64,000 nt of DNA from TMP-24 sp964600685 (lineage in GTDB: Bacteria; Pseudomonadota; Alphaproteobacteria; Rhodobacterales; Rhodobacteraceae): contig CAZRKU010000001.1 in assembly GCA_964600685.1 (NCBI GenBank), positions 67,782-131,781 of the forward strand, in the 5' to 3' direction. The translations under genes were made by a program, and so were the position numbers. This document shows, one piece after another, positions 33,628-42,505 of the stretch; positions within the stretch are counted from its first letter, which is position 1, and each line of letters begins with the position of its first letter. The notes under the pieces are model-generated. The model was not told the origin of the DNA, did not search any database, and worked only from the letters and a program-made list of their open reading frames with translations.

Positions 33628-34437
33628 ATGATGCATTCCGCCCCCCGGGCCGCGGCTTTTGCCGTGCCTGCCCTGAATCCCATGCCGAAGTCCGTCGCGC
33701 CCTACCTGCCCAAGGGCGCGCGTCCCGCGCCGCGCCCGCCGCGCCCGGCCTTCATGACCCGCCGCTATGAGACGACCTGGCTGACCAGTGACCGCCATAT
33801 CGACAGCGCCACCCGCGTCGCCCCGGCGTTGCCGGAGTTCGAGGAAGCCTTTTCGGCCATCGCACGCGGCACGCTGGTCGAAACGACGCGGGGCTTCGTC
33901 GCGGTGGAGGATCTGGAGCCTGGCATGGTGGCCCTCACCGCCGAAGGCCGTCGCGAGACCATCACCTGGATCGGCTCGATGACCCTCTTCCCGCCGAACA
34001 CGATCCCCGGCCTGGCCACCACCACCATGACACGCATCACCGCCGATGCTTTCGGCGGCGGTCGCCCGATGCCCGACCTGCTGCTCGGCGCCCAGGCGCG
34101 TATTCTGGTGAGGAACGCCCGGACCCGCGCCGCAGGCCATGCCGCCGCCTACCTGTCGGCCGCCACGCTGATCGACGGCGAAGCGATTGTCGAGGTGACG
34201 CCCGTGGCCCCGGTCACGATGTTTCACCTTGTGCTGGAGCGGCCGGGTTCGCTGGCCTGCGCGGGGATCGAGGTCGAAAGCTTCCACCCCGGCAAGAATG
34301 CCACCGACCGGATGGACCCGCAACTGGCCGCGCTGTTCATCGCGATGTTCCCGCAGATGAAGTGTTTCGCCGACTTCGGCACCATCGCGCATCCGCGCAT
34401 GGTCGCCGATGATCTGGAAGATCTGCGCGCGGCCTGA
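33628..34437 (+). CDS. Hint domain protein 2, catalytic residues missing
   Basis: 269 residues. A Pro- and Ala-rich N-terminus (about 1-70) precedes a Hint_2-type domain: IARGTLVETTRGFVAVEDLE, PGMVALTAEGRRETITWIGS, LLLGAQARILVRN and the late VAPVTMFHLVLERPG. In a normal domain the start is CFxxGT and block B is SPQHR. Here the Cys position is Ala77 and the His position is Ala157 (GAQAR), so self-processing is unlikely. It may have kept only a binding or structural role. The start ATG at 33628 is chosen because the residues added by the frame open to 33592 are not domain-like. Confidence 0.8.
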   Translation: MMHSAPRAAAFAVPALNPMPKSVAPYLPKGARPAPRPPRPAFMTRRYETTWLTSDRHIDSATRVAPALPEFEEAFSAIARGTLVETTRGFVAVEDLEPGMVALTAEGRRETITWIGSMTLFPPNTIPGLATTTMTRITADAFGGGRPMPDLLLGAQARILVRNARTRAAGHAAAYLSAATLIDGEAIVEVTPVAPVTMFHLVLERPGSLACAGIEVESFHPGKNATDRMDPQLAALFIAMFPQMKCFADFGTIAHPRMVADDLEDLRAA

Positions 34438-34460
34438 GGGCTCCCAGGCGCGGCCGGGTC

Positions 34461-34961
34461 TCAGCCCAGCCGCGCGATCCGCGCCTCCAGCACGTCGAAC
34501 GGCACGCCCGGCTGATCCTTGGCGCAGCGGATGACGAGCGAGGTCTTGACGCTCGCCACATTGTTGGCCCTCAACAGTTCCTCGGTGAGGAAATTCTGGA
34601 AGCTCGACAGGTCGGGCGCGACGCATTTCAGGATGAAGTCGATCTCGCCGTTCAGCATGTGGCATTCGCGGACCAGGGGCCAGTCGCGGCAGCGCTGCTC
34701 GAACGCCGCCAGATCGGCCTCGGCCTGGCTGTTCAACCCGACCATGGCAAAGACATGCACCTCGAACCCCAGTTCGCGCGGATTCACATCGGCATGATAG
34801 CCACGGATGTAACCCGCCTCCTCCAGCGTGCGCACCCGGCGCAGGCAGGGCGGCGCGGAAATGCCGACGCGGCTGGCCAGTTCCACGTTGGTCATGCGCC
34901 CGTCGGCCTGCAACTCTGACAGGATCTTGCGGTCGATCTCGTCGAGTTTGTGGCCAGCCAT
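34461..34961 (-). CDS. Lrp/AsnC family transcriptional regulator
   Basis: 166 residues, the family size. The helix-turn-helix is LDEIDRKILSELQADGRMTN with VELASRVGISAPPCLRRVRT, and the C-terminal part is the RAM ligand domain (VHVFAMVGLNSQAEADLAAF, ECHMLNGEIDFILKCVAPDL). Such proteins sense amino acids and control their metabolism. It is divergent from trxB, an arrangement common in related bacteria. The target and ligand cannot be read from the sequence. Confidence 0.93.
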   Translation of the reverse strand: MAGHKLDEIDRKILSELQADGRMTNVELASRVGISAPPCLRRVRTLEEAGYIRGYHADVNPRELGFEVHVFAMVGLNSQAEADLAAFEQRCRDWPLVRECHMLNGEIDFILKCVAPDLSSFQNFLTEELLRANNVASVKTSLVIRCAKDQPGVPFDVLEARIARLG

Positions 34962-35129
34962 CGGGTCGTCTCCTTCAAGATTTCGCGGAACTTACCGCCG
35001 CGGGCGGGAATGCGCAATATTATTTCGTTTCCCGGCAATTTTCTGTTGCGCGATGGCCGCCATTCGGCCCTTCCCCCCCGGAACCGCGCCGATTATATCG
35101 CTGTGGGACAGAAGTGAAGAGGCAGGAAG

Positions 35130-36071
35130 ATGGGCGCGACACGCCATACGAGAGTTCTGATCATCGGCTCCGGCCCCGCCGGTTACACGGCGGCCGTCTA
35201 TGCCGCGCGCGCCATGCTGAACCCGATCCTGGTGCAGGGCATCCAGCCCGGCGGCCAGCTGACCATCACCACCGAGGTCGAGAACTGGCCCGGCGATACG
35301 CAGACGCAGGGCCCCGACCTGATGGTGCGGATGGAAGAACATGCCCGCGCCATGGGGACGGAGCTCATCTCCGACCATATCTCGGCGCTCGACCTCGCCA
35401 GACGCCCGTTCACCGCCACGGGCGACGGCGGCACGACCTACACCGCCGACGCGGTGATCCTCGCCACCGGCGCGCAGGCCAAGTGGCTGGGTATCCCGTC
35501 CGAGGAGAAGTTCAAGGGTTTCGGCGTCTCCGCCTGCGCGACCTGCGACGGGTTCTTCTATCGCGGCAAGGAAGTCGCCGTGATCGGCGGCGGCAATACG
35601 GCGGTGGAGGAGGCGCTGTTCCTCACGAACTTCGCCACCAAGGTCACGATCATCCACCGCCGTGACACGTTCCGGGCCGAGAAGATCCTGCAGGACCGCC
35701 TGTTCAAACATCCGAAGATCGAAGTGATCTGGAACCACACGGTCGAGGAGATTCTCGGCGAACCGGGCGGCGCGGGGGTGACCGGCGTGCGCATCAAGGC
35801 TGTGAACGGCGGCGCGGAACAGACCATCCCCTGCACGGGGTTCTTCGTGGCCATCGGCCATGCGCCAGCCTCCGAACTGGTCAAGGACCAGCTCGAATTG
35901 CATTCCGGCACCTATGTGAAGGTGCAGGCAGGGTCGACCGCGACCTCGATCCCCGGTGTCTTCGCCGCGGGCGACCTGACCGATCATGTCTACCGCCAGG
36001 CCGTGACCTCGGCCGGAATGGGCTGCATGGCCGCGCTCGACGCCGAACGCTGGCTTCAGGCGCAGGGCTGA
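35130..36071 (+). CDS. trxB: Thioredoxin-disulfide reductase
   Basis: 313 residues. The FAD site is VLIIGSGPAGYTAAVYAARA, the redox-active pair is in SACATCDGFFYRGKEVAV near residue 138, and the NADPH site is AVIGGGNTAVEEALFL. The late FAD motif is GVFAAGDLTDHVYRQAVTSA. It reduces thioredoxin with NADPH in the cytoplasm. It is divergent from an Lrp-type regulator and followed by about 290 bases before sat. Confidence 0.97.
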   Translation: MGATRHTRVLIIGSGPAGYTAAVYAARAMLNPILVQGIQPGGQLTITTEVENWPGDTQTQGPDLMVRMEEHARAMGTELISDHISALDLARRPFTATGDGGTTYTADAVILATGAQAKWLGIPSEEKFKGFGVSACATCDGFFYRGKEVAVIGGGNTAVEEALFLTNFATKVTIIHRRDTFRAEKILQDRLFKHPKIEVIWNHTVEEILGEPGGAGVTGVRIKAVNGGAEQTIPCTGFFVAIGHAPASELVKDQLELHSGTYVKVQAGSTATSIPGVFAAGDLTDHVYRQAVTSAGMGCMAALDAERWLQAQG

Positions 36072-36364
36072 GCCAACAACCTTCAGAAGATTTTTGACAA
36101 GAGTTTTTCCAGAACTCCTGCAGGCACGGGACCGAAGGCAGGCACCACCCGTCCCTTCGCCCTGATCCGGGGCAAAAACCGCCCTCCCGTTCGGCCATCG
36201 CGCCCTTGAGCGGGAATCCGTCCCGATCTTCCGCCGCAACGCGGCATTTCCGCCCTTTTGCGGGAAAATATTCCTATTTGCCTTGAAATCCCCCGCTTTC
36301 CGGCGCTAGACCGCCGCGCGAAAGCGGACTTATCCGCCGCCCTTATCCGCGAGGCTGACGTTTC
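36072..36364 (+). promoter_or_regulatory. Region upstream of sat-cysC, candidate promoter
   Basis: The 293-base region after trxB contains no gene. A plausible promoter is TTGAAA at 36283-36288 and TAGACC at 36307-36312 with an 18-base spacer, about 50 bases before the sat start. No riboswitch motif is seen. Confidence 0.4.
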
Positions 36365-38071
36365 ATGGCACCGTCCAATCATGCTCCCGTTCCGGAGCTT
36401 TATGTTTCCCACGAATCCGCAGTGAAGCTGAAGGCCGAGGCGGGGAACCTCCCCTCCTGGGATCTCAGCCCGCGCCAGATCTGCGATCTGGAACTCCTGA
36501 TGAACGGCGGCTTCCACCCGCTCAAGGGCTTCCAGTCCGAGGCCGACTATACCGGCGTCGTGGAAAACATGCGCACCGCCGACGGCACGCTCTGGCCGAT
36601 CCCGGTGACGCTCGACGTCAGCGACAAATTCGCCGAAGGGGTCGAACCGGGTCAGGACATCGCGCTCCGCGATCCGGAGGGCGTGATCCTCGCCATCCTG
36701 TCCGTCACCGACAAATGGGCGCCGGACAAGAAGCGCGAGGCCGAAAAGGTCTTCGGCGCCGACGACATCGCCCATCCGGCGGTGAACTACCTGCATCACA
36801 AGGCCGGGAACGTCTATCTGGGCGGCCCGGTGACCGGCATCCAGCAGCCGGTGCATTATGACTTCAAGGGCCGCCGCGATACGCCGAACGAACTGCGCGC
36901 CTATTTCCGCAAGCTCGGCTGGACCCGGATCGTCGCCTTCCAGACCCGCAATCCGCTCCACCGCGCGCACCAGGAACTGACCTTCCGCGCCGCCAAGGAG
37001 GCGCAGGCCAACCTCTTGATCCACCCGGTCGTCGGCATGACCAAACCGGGCGACGTCGACCATTTCACCCGCGTCCGCTGCTACGAGGCGGTTCTCGACA
37101 AATACCCGGCCTCGACCACGCACCTCAGCCTGCTGAACCTCGCCATGCGCATGGCCGGCCCGCGCGAAGCGCTGTGGCACGCGATCATCCGCAAGAACCA
37201 CGGGCTGACGCATTTCATCGTCGGGCGCGACCATGCCGGTCCCGGCAAGAACAGCCAGGGCAAGGACTTCTACGGCCCCTATGACGCGCAAACCCTGGTC
37301 GCCGAACACCAGAAGGAAATCGGCATCGAGATGCTCGACTTCAAGCAGATGGTCTATGTCCAGGAAAAGGCACAATATTTCCCGGTAGATGAGGTGCCGG
37401 AAGGCACCACGGTTCTGGACATTTCCGGCACCGAACTGCGCCGCCGCCTGCGCGAGGGGCTGGATATCCCGGACTGGTTCTCCTTCCCCGAAGTGGTGCA
37501 GGAACTGCGCCGCACCTCGCCACCGCGCGCGCATCAGGGCTTCACGGTCTTCTTCACCGGCTTCTCCGGCTCGGGCAAATCGACGATCGCCAACGCGCTG
37601 ATGGTCAGGCTGATGGAAATGGGCGGACGGCCGACCACGCTTCTGGATGGTGACGTGGTGCGCAAGCACCTGTCCTCGGAACTGGGGTTTTCCAAGGAAC
37701 ACCGCGACATCAACATCAAGCGCATCGGCTATGTGGCCAGCGAGATCACCAAGAACGGCGGCATCGCCATCTGCGCGCCGATCGCCCCCTACACCGCCAC
37801 CCGCCGTGCGGTGCGCGAGATGGTGGAGGCCTACGGCGCCTTCGTCGAGGTCCATGTCGCAACCTCCATCGAGGAATGCGAACGCCGCGACCGCAAGGGG
37901 CTCTACAAGCTGGCGCGCGAAGGCAAGATCAAGGAATTCACCGGGATTTCAGACCCTTACGAAGTCCCTGAGAACCCGGAACTGCGGGTCGAGACGGAAA
38001 AAGTGGACGTGGACAACTGCGCCCATCAGGTGATCCTGAAGCTGGAAAGCATGGGGCTGATCAAGGCGTAA
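36365..38071 (+). CDS. sat-cysC: Bifunctional sulfate adenylyltransferase / adenylylsulfate kinase
   Basis: 568 residues: an ATP sulfurylase joined to an APS kinase. Residues about 1-385 are the sulfurylase, with QTRNPLHRAHQELTFRAA (the active-site HxxH-like motif near residue 198) and VGRDHAGPGKNSQGKDFYGP. From about 395 the kinase begins with the P-loop FFTGFSGSGKSTIANAL, then LLDGDVVRKHLSSELGFSKE and the FTGISDPYEVPENPEL region. The enzyme turns sulfate and ATP into APS and PAPS for assimilation. The fused form with the sulfurylase first occurs in many alphaproteobacteria. A clear terminator follows at 38095. Confidence 0.96.
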   Translation: MAPSNHAPVPELYVSHESAVKLKAEAGNLPSWDLSPRQICDLELLMNGGFHPLKGFQSEADYTGVVENMRTADGTLWPIPVTLDVSDKFAEGVEPGQDIALRDPEGVILAILSVTDKWAPDKKREAEKVFGADDIAHPAVNYLHHKAGNVYLGGPVTGIQQPVHYDFKGRRDTPNELRAYFRKLGWTRIVAFQTRNPLHRAHQELTFRAAKEAQANLLIHPVVGMTKPGDVDHFTRVRCYEAVLDKYPASTTHLSLLNLAMRMAGPREALWHAIIRKNHGLTHFIVGRDHAGPGKNSQGKDFYGPYDAQTLVAEHQKEIGIEMLDFKQMVYVQEKAQYFPVDEVPEGTTVLDISGTELRRRLREGLDIPDWFSFPEVVQELRRTSPPRAHQGFTVFFTGFSGSGKSTIANALMVRLMEMGGRPTTLLDGDVVRKHLSSELGFSKEHRDINIKRIGYVASEITKNGGIAICAPIAPYTATRRAVREMVEAYGAFVEVHVATSIEECERRDRKGLYKLAREGKIKEFTGISDPYEVPENPELRVETEKVDVDNCAHQVILKLESMGLIKA

Positions 38072-38094
38072 AGGCCGGCGCCCGGCGGAACGAC

Positions 38095-38124
38095 AAAAAA
38101 CGCGGCAGGAAACTGCCGCGTTTT
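38095..38124. terminator. Bidirectional terminator after sat-cysC
   Basis: A six-A run is followed by CGCGGCAG (38101-38108), a GAAA loop, CTGCCGCG (38113-38120) and TTTT. It is a textbook intrinsic terminator in both directions, serving sat-cysC (plus) and the DUF1150 gene (minus). Confidence 0.92.
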
Positions 38125-38157
38125 GTCATCTGCCGGGCCTGGGCGTCCGACGCGCCA

Positions 38158-38385
38158 TCAATGCACGTTCACGGGCGCGCAGTCATTCTGGCGCGCCAGC
38201 GCGAACGCCTGCTTCCGGTCGGCGACCAGCGCCAGCCGCTCGCCGTCGGCATCATGCACCGCCCACAGCACTTCAAGACCACCCGCACGGGCTTTCACCT
38301 CGTCGGGCAGATCGGCGACGGCCACCGGGCGGACATAGACGATCCGTTCGCCCTCGTCGTGACCGAATTCATAGTTCGCATCCAT
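38158..38385 (-). CDS. DUF1150 family protein
   Basis: 75 residues: YEFGHDEGERIVYVRPVAVA, DLPDEVKARAGGLEVLWAVH, and QAFALARQNDCAPVNVH. This matches DUF1150, a small alphaproteobacterial family that typically sits next to Hsp20 genes, as it does here (9 bases from the Hsp20 stop). The shared operon suggests a role with small heat shock proteins, but no function is proven. Confidence 0.88.
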   Translation of the reverse strand: MDANYEFGHDEGERIVYVRPVAVADLPDEVKARAGGLEVLWAVHDADGERLALVADRKQAFALARQNDCAPVNVH

Positions 38386-38394
38386 CCTTGCCTC

Positions 38395-38808
38395 CTACTC
38401 CCGTGCGATCCGGATCGTCTGCACGATCGTATCCGGCACCGCGCGCCTGAGGTCGATGTGCAGAAGCCCGTTCTCCATCGACGCACCCGCGACCTCGACC
38501 CCCTCGGCCAGCACGAACGATTTCTGGAAGGCCCGCCCGGCGATGCCCCGATGCAGGAAGACCCGCCCTTCGGCCTCCTCGCCCTGCCGCCCGCGGATCA
38601 CCAGCTGGCGGTCCTCGACCGTGATTGCCAGATCATCCTCGCGGAACCCGGCCACGGCGAGCGTGATGCGGAAGGCATTGTCGCCCGATTGTTCGATATT
38701 GAAGGGGGGATAACCTTCGGTCCCGCTTTTCGCGGTCCGCTCGACCAGCCGTTCAAGCTGATCGAAACCCAGAAGAAACGGGTGGGCAGCAAAGGTCAGT
38801 TTCGTCAT
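38395..38808 (-). CDS. Hsp20/alpha-crystallin family small heat shock protein
   Basis: 137 residues. The alpha-crystallin domain is seen in YPPFNIEQSGDNAFRITLAV, AGFREDDLAITVEDRQLVIR and FLHRGIAGRAFQKSFVLAEG, with the ending GLLHIDLRRAVPDT (normally followed by an IXI tail; here IVQTIRIARE). It holds unfolding proteins during stress (IbpA/HspQ-like class A). The start ATG at 38808 is preferred to a TTG at 38817. It is followed by the DUF1150 gene on the same strand. Confidence 0.93.
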   Translation of the reverse strand: MTKLTFAAHPFLLGFDQLERLVERTAKSGTEGYPPFNIEQSGDNAFRITLAVAGFREDDLAITVEDRQLVIRGRQGEEAEGRVFLHRGIAGRAFQKSFVLAEGVEVAGASMENGLLHIDLRRAVPDTIVQTIRIARE

Positions 38809-38992
38809 CTGAGGCAAGCCCTTGAGTTAAGCGACGTGCGGCTGGGTCCCGAAGCGGCGGCCCCGCAGGCTGAATATGGGAAAGCCCCCGCCGACGGGCA
38901 AGGGCTGATCCGTGTGGGTGCGAGAATCTTTCCGCAAACCTGCGCAATTGCTATAGTTGATCACCCACCGGGGACGAGTCGGACCGAAAACC

Positions 38993-39211
38993 ATGAATGC
39001 CCAGTTCGAGATGGACCAGGAAGAGGTCCTTCGCGTGAAACTTGAAGTGCTCCGCCAGGAGCACCGCGATCTCGACGAGGCCATCCGTGCGATGGAAGCC
39101 TCGGGCCGCGCCGATCAGCTTTCTCTCCGCCGGCTGAAGAAGCAGAAGCTGCACCTGAAGGACCAGATCGCCCGGATCGAAGATATCCTGACCCCCGACA
39201 TCATCGCCTGA
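38993..39211 (+). CDS. DUF465 (YdcH-like) small coiled-coil protein
   Basis: 72 residues starting at the ATG at 38993. The heptad-like, charged sequence VLRVKLEVLRQEHRDLDEAI and LSLRRLKKQKLHLKDQIARI fits DUF465/YdcH, small helical-hairpin proteins. The exact role is unknown. It precedes purE by about 150 bases on the same strand. An alternative start at Met7 (39011) would shorten it slightly. Confidence 0.88.
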   Translation: MNAQFEMDQEEVLRVKLEVLRQEHRDLDEAIRAMEASGRADQLSLRRLKKQKLHLKDQIARIEDILTPDIIA

Positions 39212-39359
39212 CCGCCCGCCCCGGGGGCAAGACCCTTGGACCGGGAATCTGCCGGCCCGCGGCAGCTTTCCCAAAAACTTTCGCCCGCAGGGATCGCGCC
39301 CCGCATTGCGCCGGGGGCGGCGGCCATGGTAGTGCGCCCGAACGGAAGCGGGGGCAGCG

Positions 39360-39845
39360 ATGGCACTTCAGGTCGGCATCATCATGGGCTCGCAGTCGGA
39401 CTGGCCGACGATGAAAGAGGCCGCCGACATCCTCGACCAGCTCGGTATCGCCTATGAGACAAAGATCGTCTCGGCCCACCGCACGCCCGACCGGCTCTGG
39501 GCCTATGGCAAGGCGGCGGCGGATCGCGGGCTTCAGGTGATCATCGCCGGCGCGGGCGGCGCGGCGCATCTGCCGGGCATGATGGCCTCCAAGACCCGCA
39601 TCCCGGTGATCGGCGTCCCGGTCCAGACCAGGGCCCTCTCCGGCGTCGACAGCCTCTATTCCATCGTCCAGATGCCCAGGGGCTATCCGGTCGCGACCAT
39701 GGCCATCGGCGCCGCCGGGGCCGCGAACGCCGGCCTTCTGGCCGCCGGCATCCTCGCGCTGCACGATCCCGACCTCGCCCGGCGCCTCGACGCCTGGCGC
39801 GAGGCGCTGTCCGCCTCCATCCCCGACGAGCCTTCGAATGACTGA
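39360..39845 (+). CDS. purE: 5-(carboxyamino)imidazole ribonucleotide mutase
   Basis: 161 residues. It moves the carboxyl group from N5-CAIR to C4 in purine synthesis. The active-site signature is GIIMGSQSDWPTMKEAADIL, then VSAHRTPDRLWAYGKAAADR, AGAGGAAHLPGMMASKT and VQTRALSGVDSLYSIVQMP. The end overlaps the start of purK by 8 bases, so the two enzymes, which act in sequence, are translated together. Confidence 0.97.
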   Translation: MALQVGIIMGSQSDWPTMKEAADILDQLGIAYETKIVSAHRTPDRLWAYGKAAADRGLQVIIAGAGGAAHLPGMMASKTRIPVIGVPVQTRALSGVDSLYSIVQMPRGYPVATMAIGAAGAANAGLLAAGILALHDPDLARRLDAWREALSASIPDEPSND

Positions 39846-40911
39846 CCTGTTGCCCCCCGGCGCCACCATCGGCATCCTCGGCGGCGGCCAGCTTGGCCGG
39901 ATGCTGTCGGTGGCGGCCGCACGCCTTGGCTTCCGCACGCACATTTACGAGCCCGCCGCCAGCCCCCCCGCCGCCGACGTGGCTCATGCCGTCACCACCG
40001 CCCCCTATGAGGATGCCAGCGCACTGGAGGCTTTCGCCCGTTCGGTGGATGTCATCACCTATGAATTCGAGAATGTGCCAACCTCGGCGCTCGACCTGCT
40101 GGAGAGGCTGCGCCCCATCCGCCCGAACCGGCGCGCGCTGGCCACCAGCCAGGACCGGATCCTTGAGAAGGATTTCCTGTCCGGCATCGGACTGACCACC
40201 GCCCCCTATGCCGCCGTCAGCGATGCGCAAAGCCTCGGGGTCGCGCTGGCGCGGATCGGCGTGCCGGCAATCCTCAAGACAACCCGCCTTGGCTATGACG
40301 GCAAGGGCCAGGCGCGGATCAGGTCCGCCGCCGACGCCCGCGAAGCGTTGGCCGCGATGAAGGGGGCGCCCGCCGTTCTGGAAGGCTTCGTCGACTTCAC
40401 CTTCGAGGCCTCCGTCATCGCCGCCCGCGGACTGTCCGGCGAGGTCGCGGCCTATGATCCGGGCGAGAATGTCCACCGCGACGGCATCCTGCACACCACG
40501 ACCGTGCCCGCCCGCCTGACCCCCGGCCAGCGCACCGACGCGGTGCTGCTGGCGGCGCGGATCCTCAATGCGCTCGATTATGTCGGCGTGATCGGCGTGG
40601 AGCTTTTCGTCACGCCCACCGCGCTCGTCGTCAACGAAATCGCCCCGCGCGTCCATAATTCCGGCCACTGGACCCAGAACGGCTGCGCGGTCGACCAGTT
40701 CGAACAGCATGTCCGCGCGATCACCGGCTGGCCCTTGGGCGACGGCGCGCGGTTTGCCGATGTGGAGATGCTGAACCTGATCGGCGCCGATATGGCCGGT
40801 GTCCCCGCCCTTGCCCGGCAAAAGGACACGGCGATCCACCTCTATGGCAAGGCCGAAGCGCGACCGGGCCGCAAGATGGGCCATGTGAACCGCATCCTGC
40901 GGCACGGCTGA
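39838..40911 (+). CDS. purK: 5-(carboxyamino)imidazole ribonucleotide synthase
   Basis: 357 residues. ATP-grasp enzyme that carboxylates AIR with bicarbonate. It begins with GATIGILGGGQLGRMLSVAA, the family N-terminus, then VDVITYEFENVPTSALDLLE, LKTTRLGYDGKGQARI and VNEIAPRVHNSGHWTQNGC. It works with purE, with which it overlaps. The gene ends about 90 bases before the amidase gene. Confidence 0.96.
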   Translation: MTDLLPPGATIGILGGGQLGRMLSVAAARLGFRTHIYEPAASPPAADVAHAVTTAPYEDASALEAFARSVDVITYEFENVPTSALDLLERLRPIRPNRRALATSQDRILEKDFLSGIGLTTAPYAAVSDAQSLGVALARIGVPAILKTTRLGYDGKGQARIRSAADAREALAAMKGAPAVLEGFVDFTFEASVIAARGLSGEVAAYDPGENVHRDGILHTTTVPARLTPGQRTDAVLLAARILNALDYVGVIGVELFVTPTALVVNEIAPRVHNSGHWTQNGCAVDQFEQHVRAITGWPLGDGARFADVEMLNLIGADMAGVPALARQKDTAIHLYGKAEARPGRKMGHVNRILRHG

Positions 40912-40998
40912 CCCGCGCGAAGCGCGAGATGAAATCGGGCCACGCCGCTTGCATCGCCGCGCGGCTGGCCTACTCTCCCGGCAGGACAGGAGAGACCC

Positions 40999-42408
40999 AT
41001 GACGCTGACCGATCATTCCGCCTCCGACCTGATGCGGATGCTCCGCTTGCGTCGGGTGTCCGCTGCCGAGATCATGACCGACCACCTCGATCGGATCGCC
41101 GCGGTGAATCCGACGATCAACGCCATCGTCTCGCCCATCGACCCCGACGCGGCATTGCGCCTCGCCCGGGCGGCCGACAATGAGGAACCCAAGGGCTGGC
41201 TGCACGGCCTGCCGCTTGCCCCCAAGGACCTGGTGGCAACCAAAGGGTTGCGCACCACCTGGGGCTCGCCGATCTTCGCCGGTTTCATCCCCGATCACGA
41301 CGATCTGGTGGCCGCCCGGATGCGGCAGGCGGGCGGCCTGTTCATCGGCAAGACCAACACCCCCGAATGGGGCCACGGCTCGCACAGTTTCAATCCCGTG
41401 CACGGCACCACGCTGAACCCCTATGACCGGACGCTGAGCGCGGGCGGCTCGTCCGGCGGCGCGGCGGCGGCGCTGGCCGCGCGGCTTCTGCCGGTGGCGG
41501 ACGGGTCGGACATGATGGGATCGCTCCGCAACCCCGCCGCCTTCTGCAATGTCTACGGCTTCCGCCCGACCTGGGGCCTTGTCCCGCAAGATGCCGAGGG
41601 CGACACGTTCCTGGCCACGCTCGCAACCGAGGGGCCGATGGCCCGCACCATCGAAGACCTCGCCCGGCTGCTGGAAACCCTGTCCGGGCCGAACCCCGAA
41701 ACACCCTTTGGACGCCCGTCGGAACCTTTCGCCGACCGGCTCGACCGCGACATCCGCGGCCTGCGCATCGGCTGGCTTGGCGACTGGGGCGGGGCCTATG
41801 CGATGGAACCAGGCATCCTCGCCCAGTGCGAAAGCGCGCTGAAAACCTTCGAAGCCCTCGGCGCCATCGTCGACCCCCTGCCCCCGCCCTTCCCGGCCGA
41901 ACATCTGTGGCAAGCCTGGATCACGCTGCGCGCCATGCTGAACGCCGGCGGCTTCCGCCCGATCTACGAAAAGCCCGAACGCCGCGCGCTGCTGAAGCCC
42001 GAGACGCTCTGGGAAATCGAGCAGGGCCAGCGGACGACGGTGGCGGAGGTCTACGAGGCCTCCACGATCCGCTCGCGCTGGTATGCCCATGCCGCGTGCC
42101 TGTTCGACCGTTACGACGCACTGGTCCTGCCGGCCGCGCAGGTCTGGCCCTTCCCCGCCGACTGGCGCTGGCCGCGCGTGATCGACGGTCGGGCCATGGA
42201 CACCTACCACCGCTGGATGGAGGTCGTGGTGCCCGTGTCGCTGATCGGCCTTCCCGCGCTCTGCCTGCCTGCGGGCTTCGGTGCGGCGGGCCTGCCGACG
42301 GGGATGCAGCTGATCGGCGCAACTGGGACCGATGCCAAAATCCTTGCGATCGGCCAGGCCTTTCACCGGGCGACCGACTGGCCGGGCCACAGACCCCCGG
42401 ATCCTTGA
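40999..42408 (+). CDS. Amidase (amidase signature family)
   Basis: 469 residues. The Ser-cisSer-Lys triad is visible: Lys in LPLAPKDLVATKGLRTTWGS, the two Ser in LSAGGSSGGAAAALAARLLP, and the GGxxxSG-type strand as VADGSDMMGSLRNPAAFCNV. The family hydrolyses amides to acids and ammonia; members include aryl amidases and GatA. A role downstream of the nitrile hydratase (amide to acid) is conceivable but the genes are 34 kb apart, and it also lacks GatB/GatC neighbours, so it is not GatA. It lies between purK and modE on the same strand. Confidence 0.9.
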   Translation: MTLTDHSASDLMRMLRLRRVSAAEIMTDHLDRIAAVNPTINAIVSPIDPDAALRLARAADNEEPKGWLHGLPLAPKDLVATKGLRTTWGSPIFAGFIPDHDDLVAARMRQAGGLFIGKTNTPEWGHGSHSFNPVHGTTLNPYDRTLSAGGSSGGAAAALAARLLPVADGSDMMGSLRNPAAFCNVYGFRPTWGLVPQDAEGDTFLATLATEGPMARTIEDLARLLETLSGPNPETPFGRPSEPFADRLDRDIRGLRIGWLGDWGGAYAMEPGILAQCESALKTFEALGAIVDPLPPPFPAEHLWQAWITLRAMLNAGGFRPIYEKPERRALLKPETLWEIEQGQRTTVAEVYEASTIRSRWYAHAACLFDRYDALVLPAAQVWPFPADWRWPRVIDGRAMDTYHRWMEVVVPVSLIGLPALCLPAGFGAAGLPTGMQLIGATGTDAKILAIGQAFHRATDWPGHRPPDP

Positions 42409-42505
42409 CGCCAACGCCAACGCCGCCCGGCTGTCCGGTCCCGCCCTCGTTGCAGCGGTTCGCAAGCGGCTTTCGCGCGCTGGTGCCGTCGGTTAGGCTT
42501 TCCGC

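Noticed and set aside
39541..42465. 974-residue minus-strand open frame
   Set aside because: It covers purE, purK and the amidase, all clearly real on the plus strand; its composition is that of an antisense frame.
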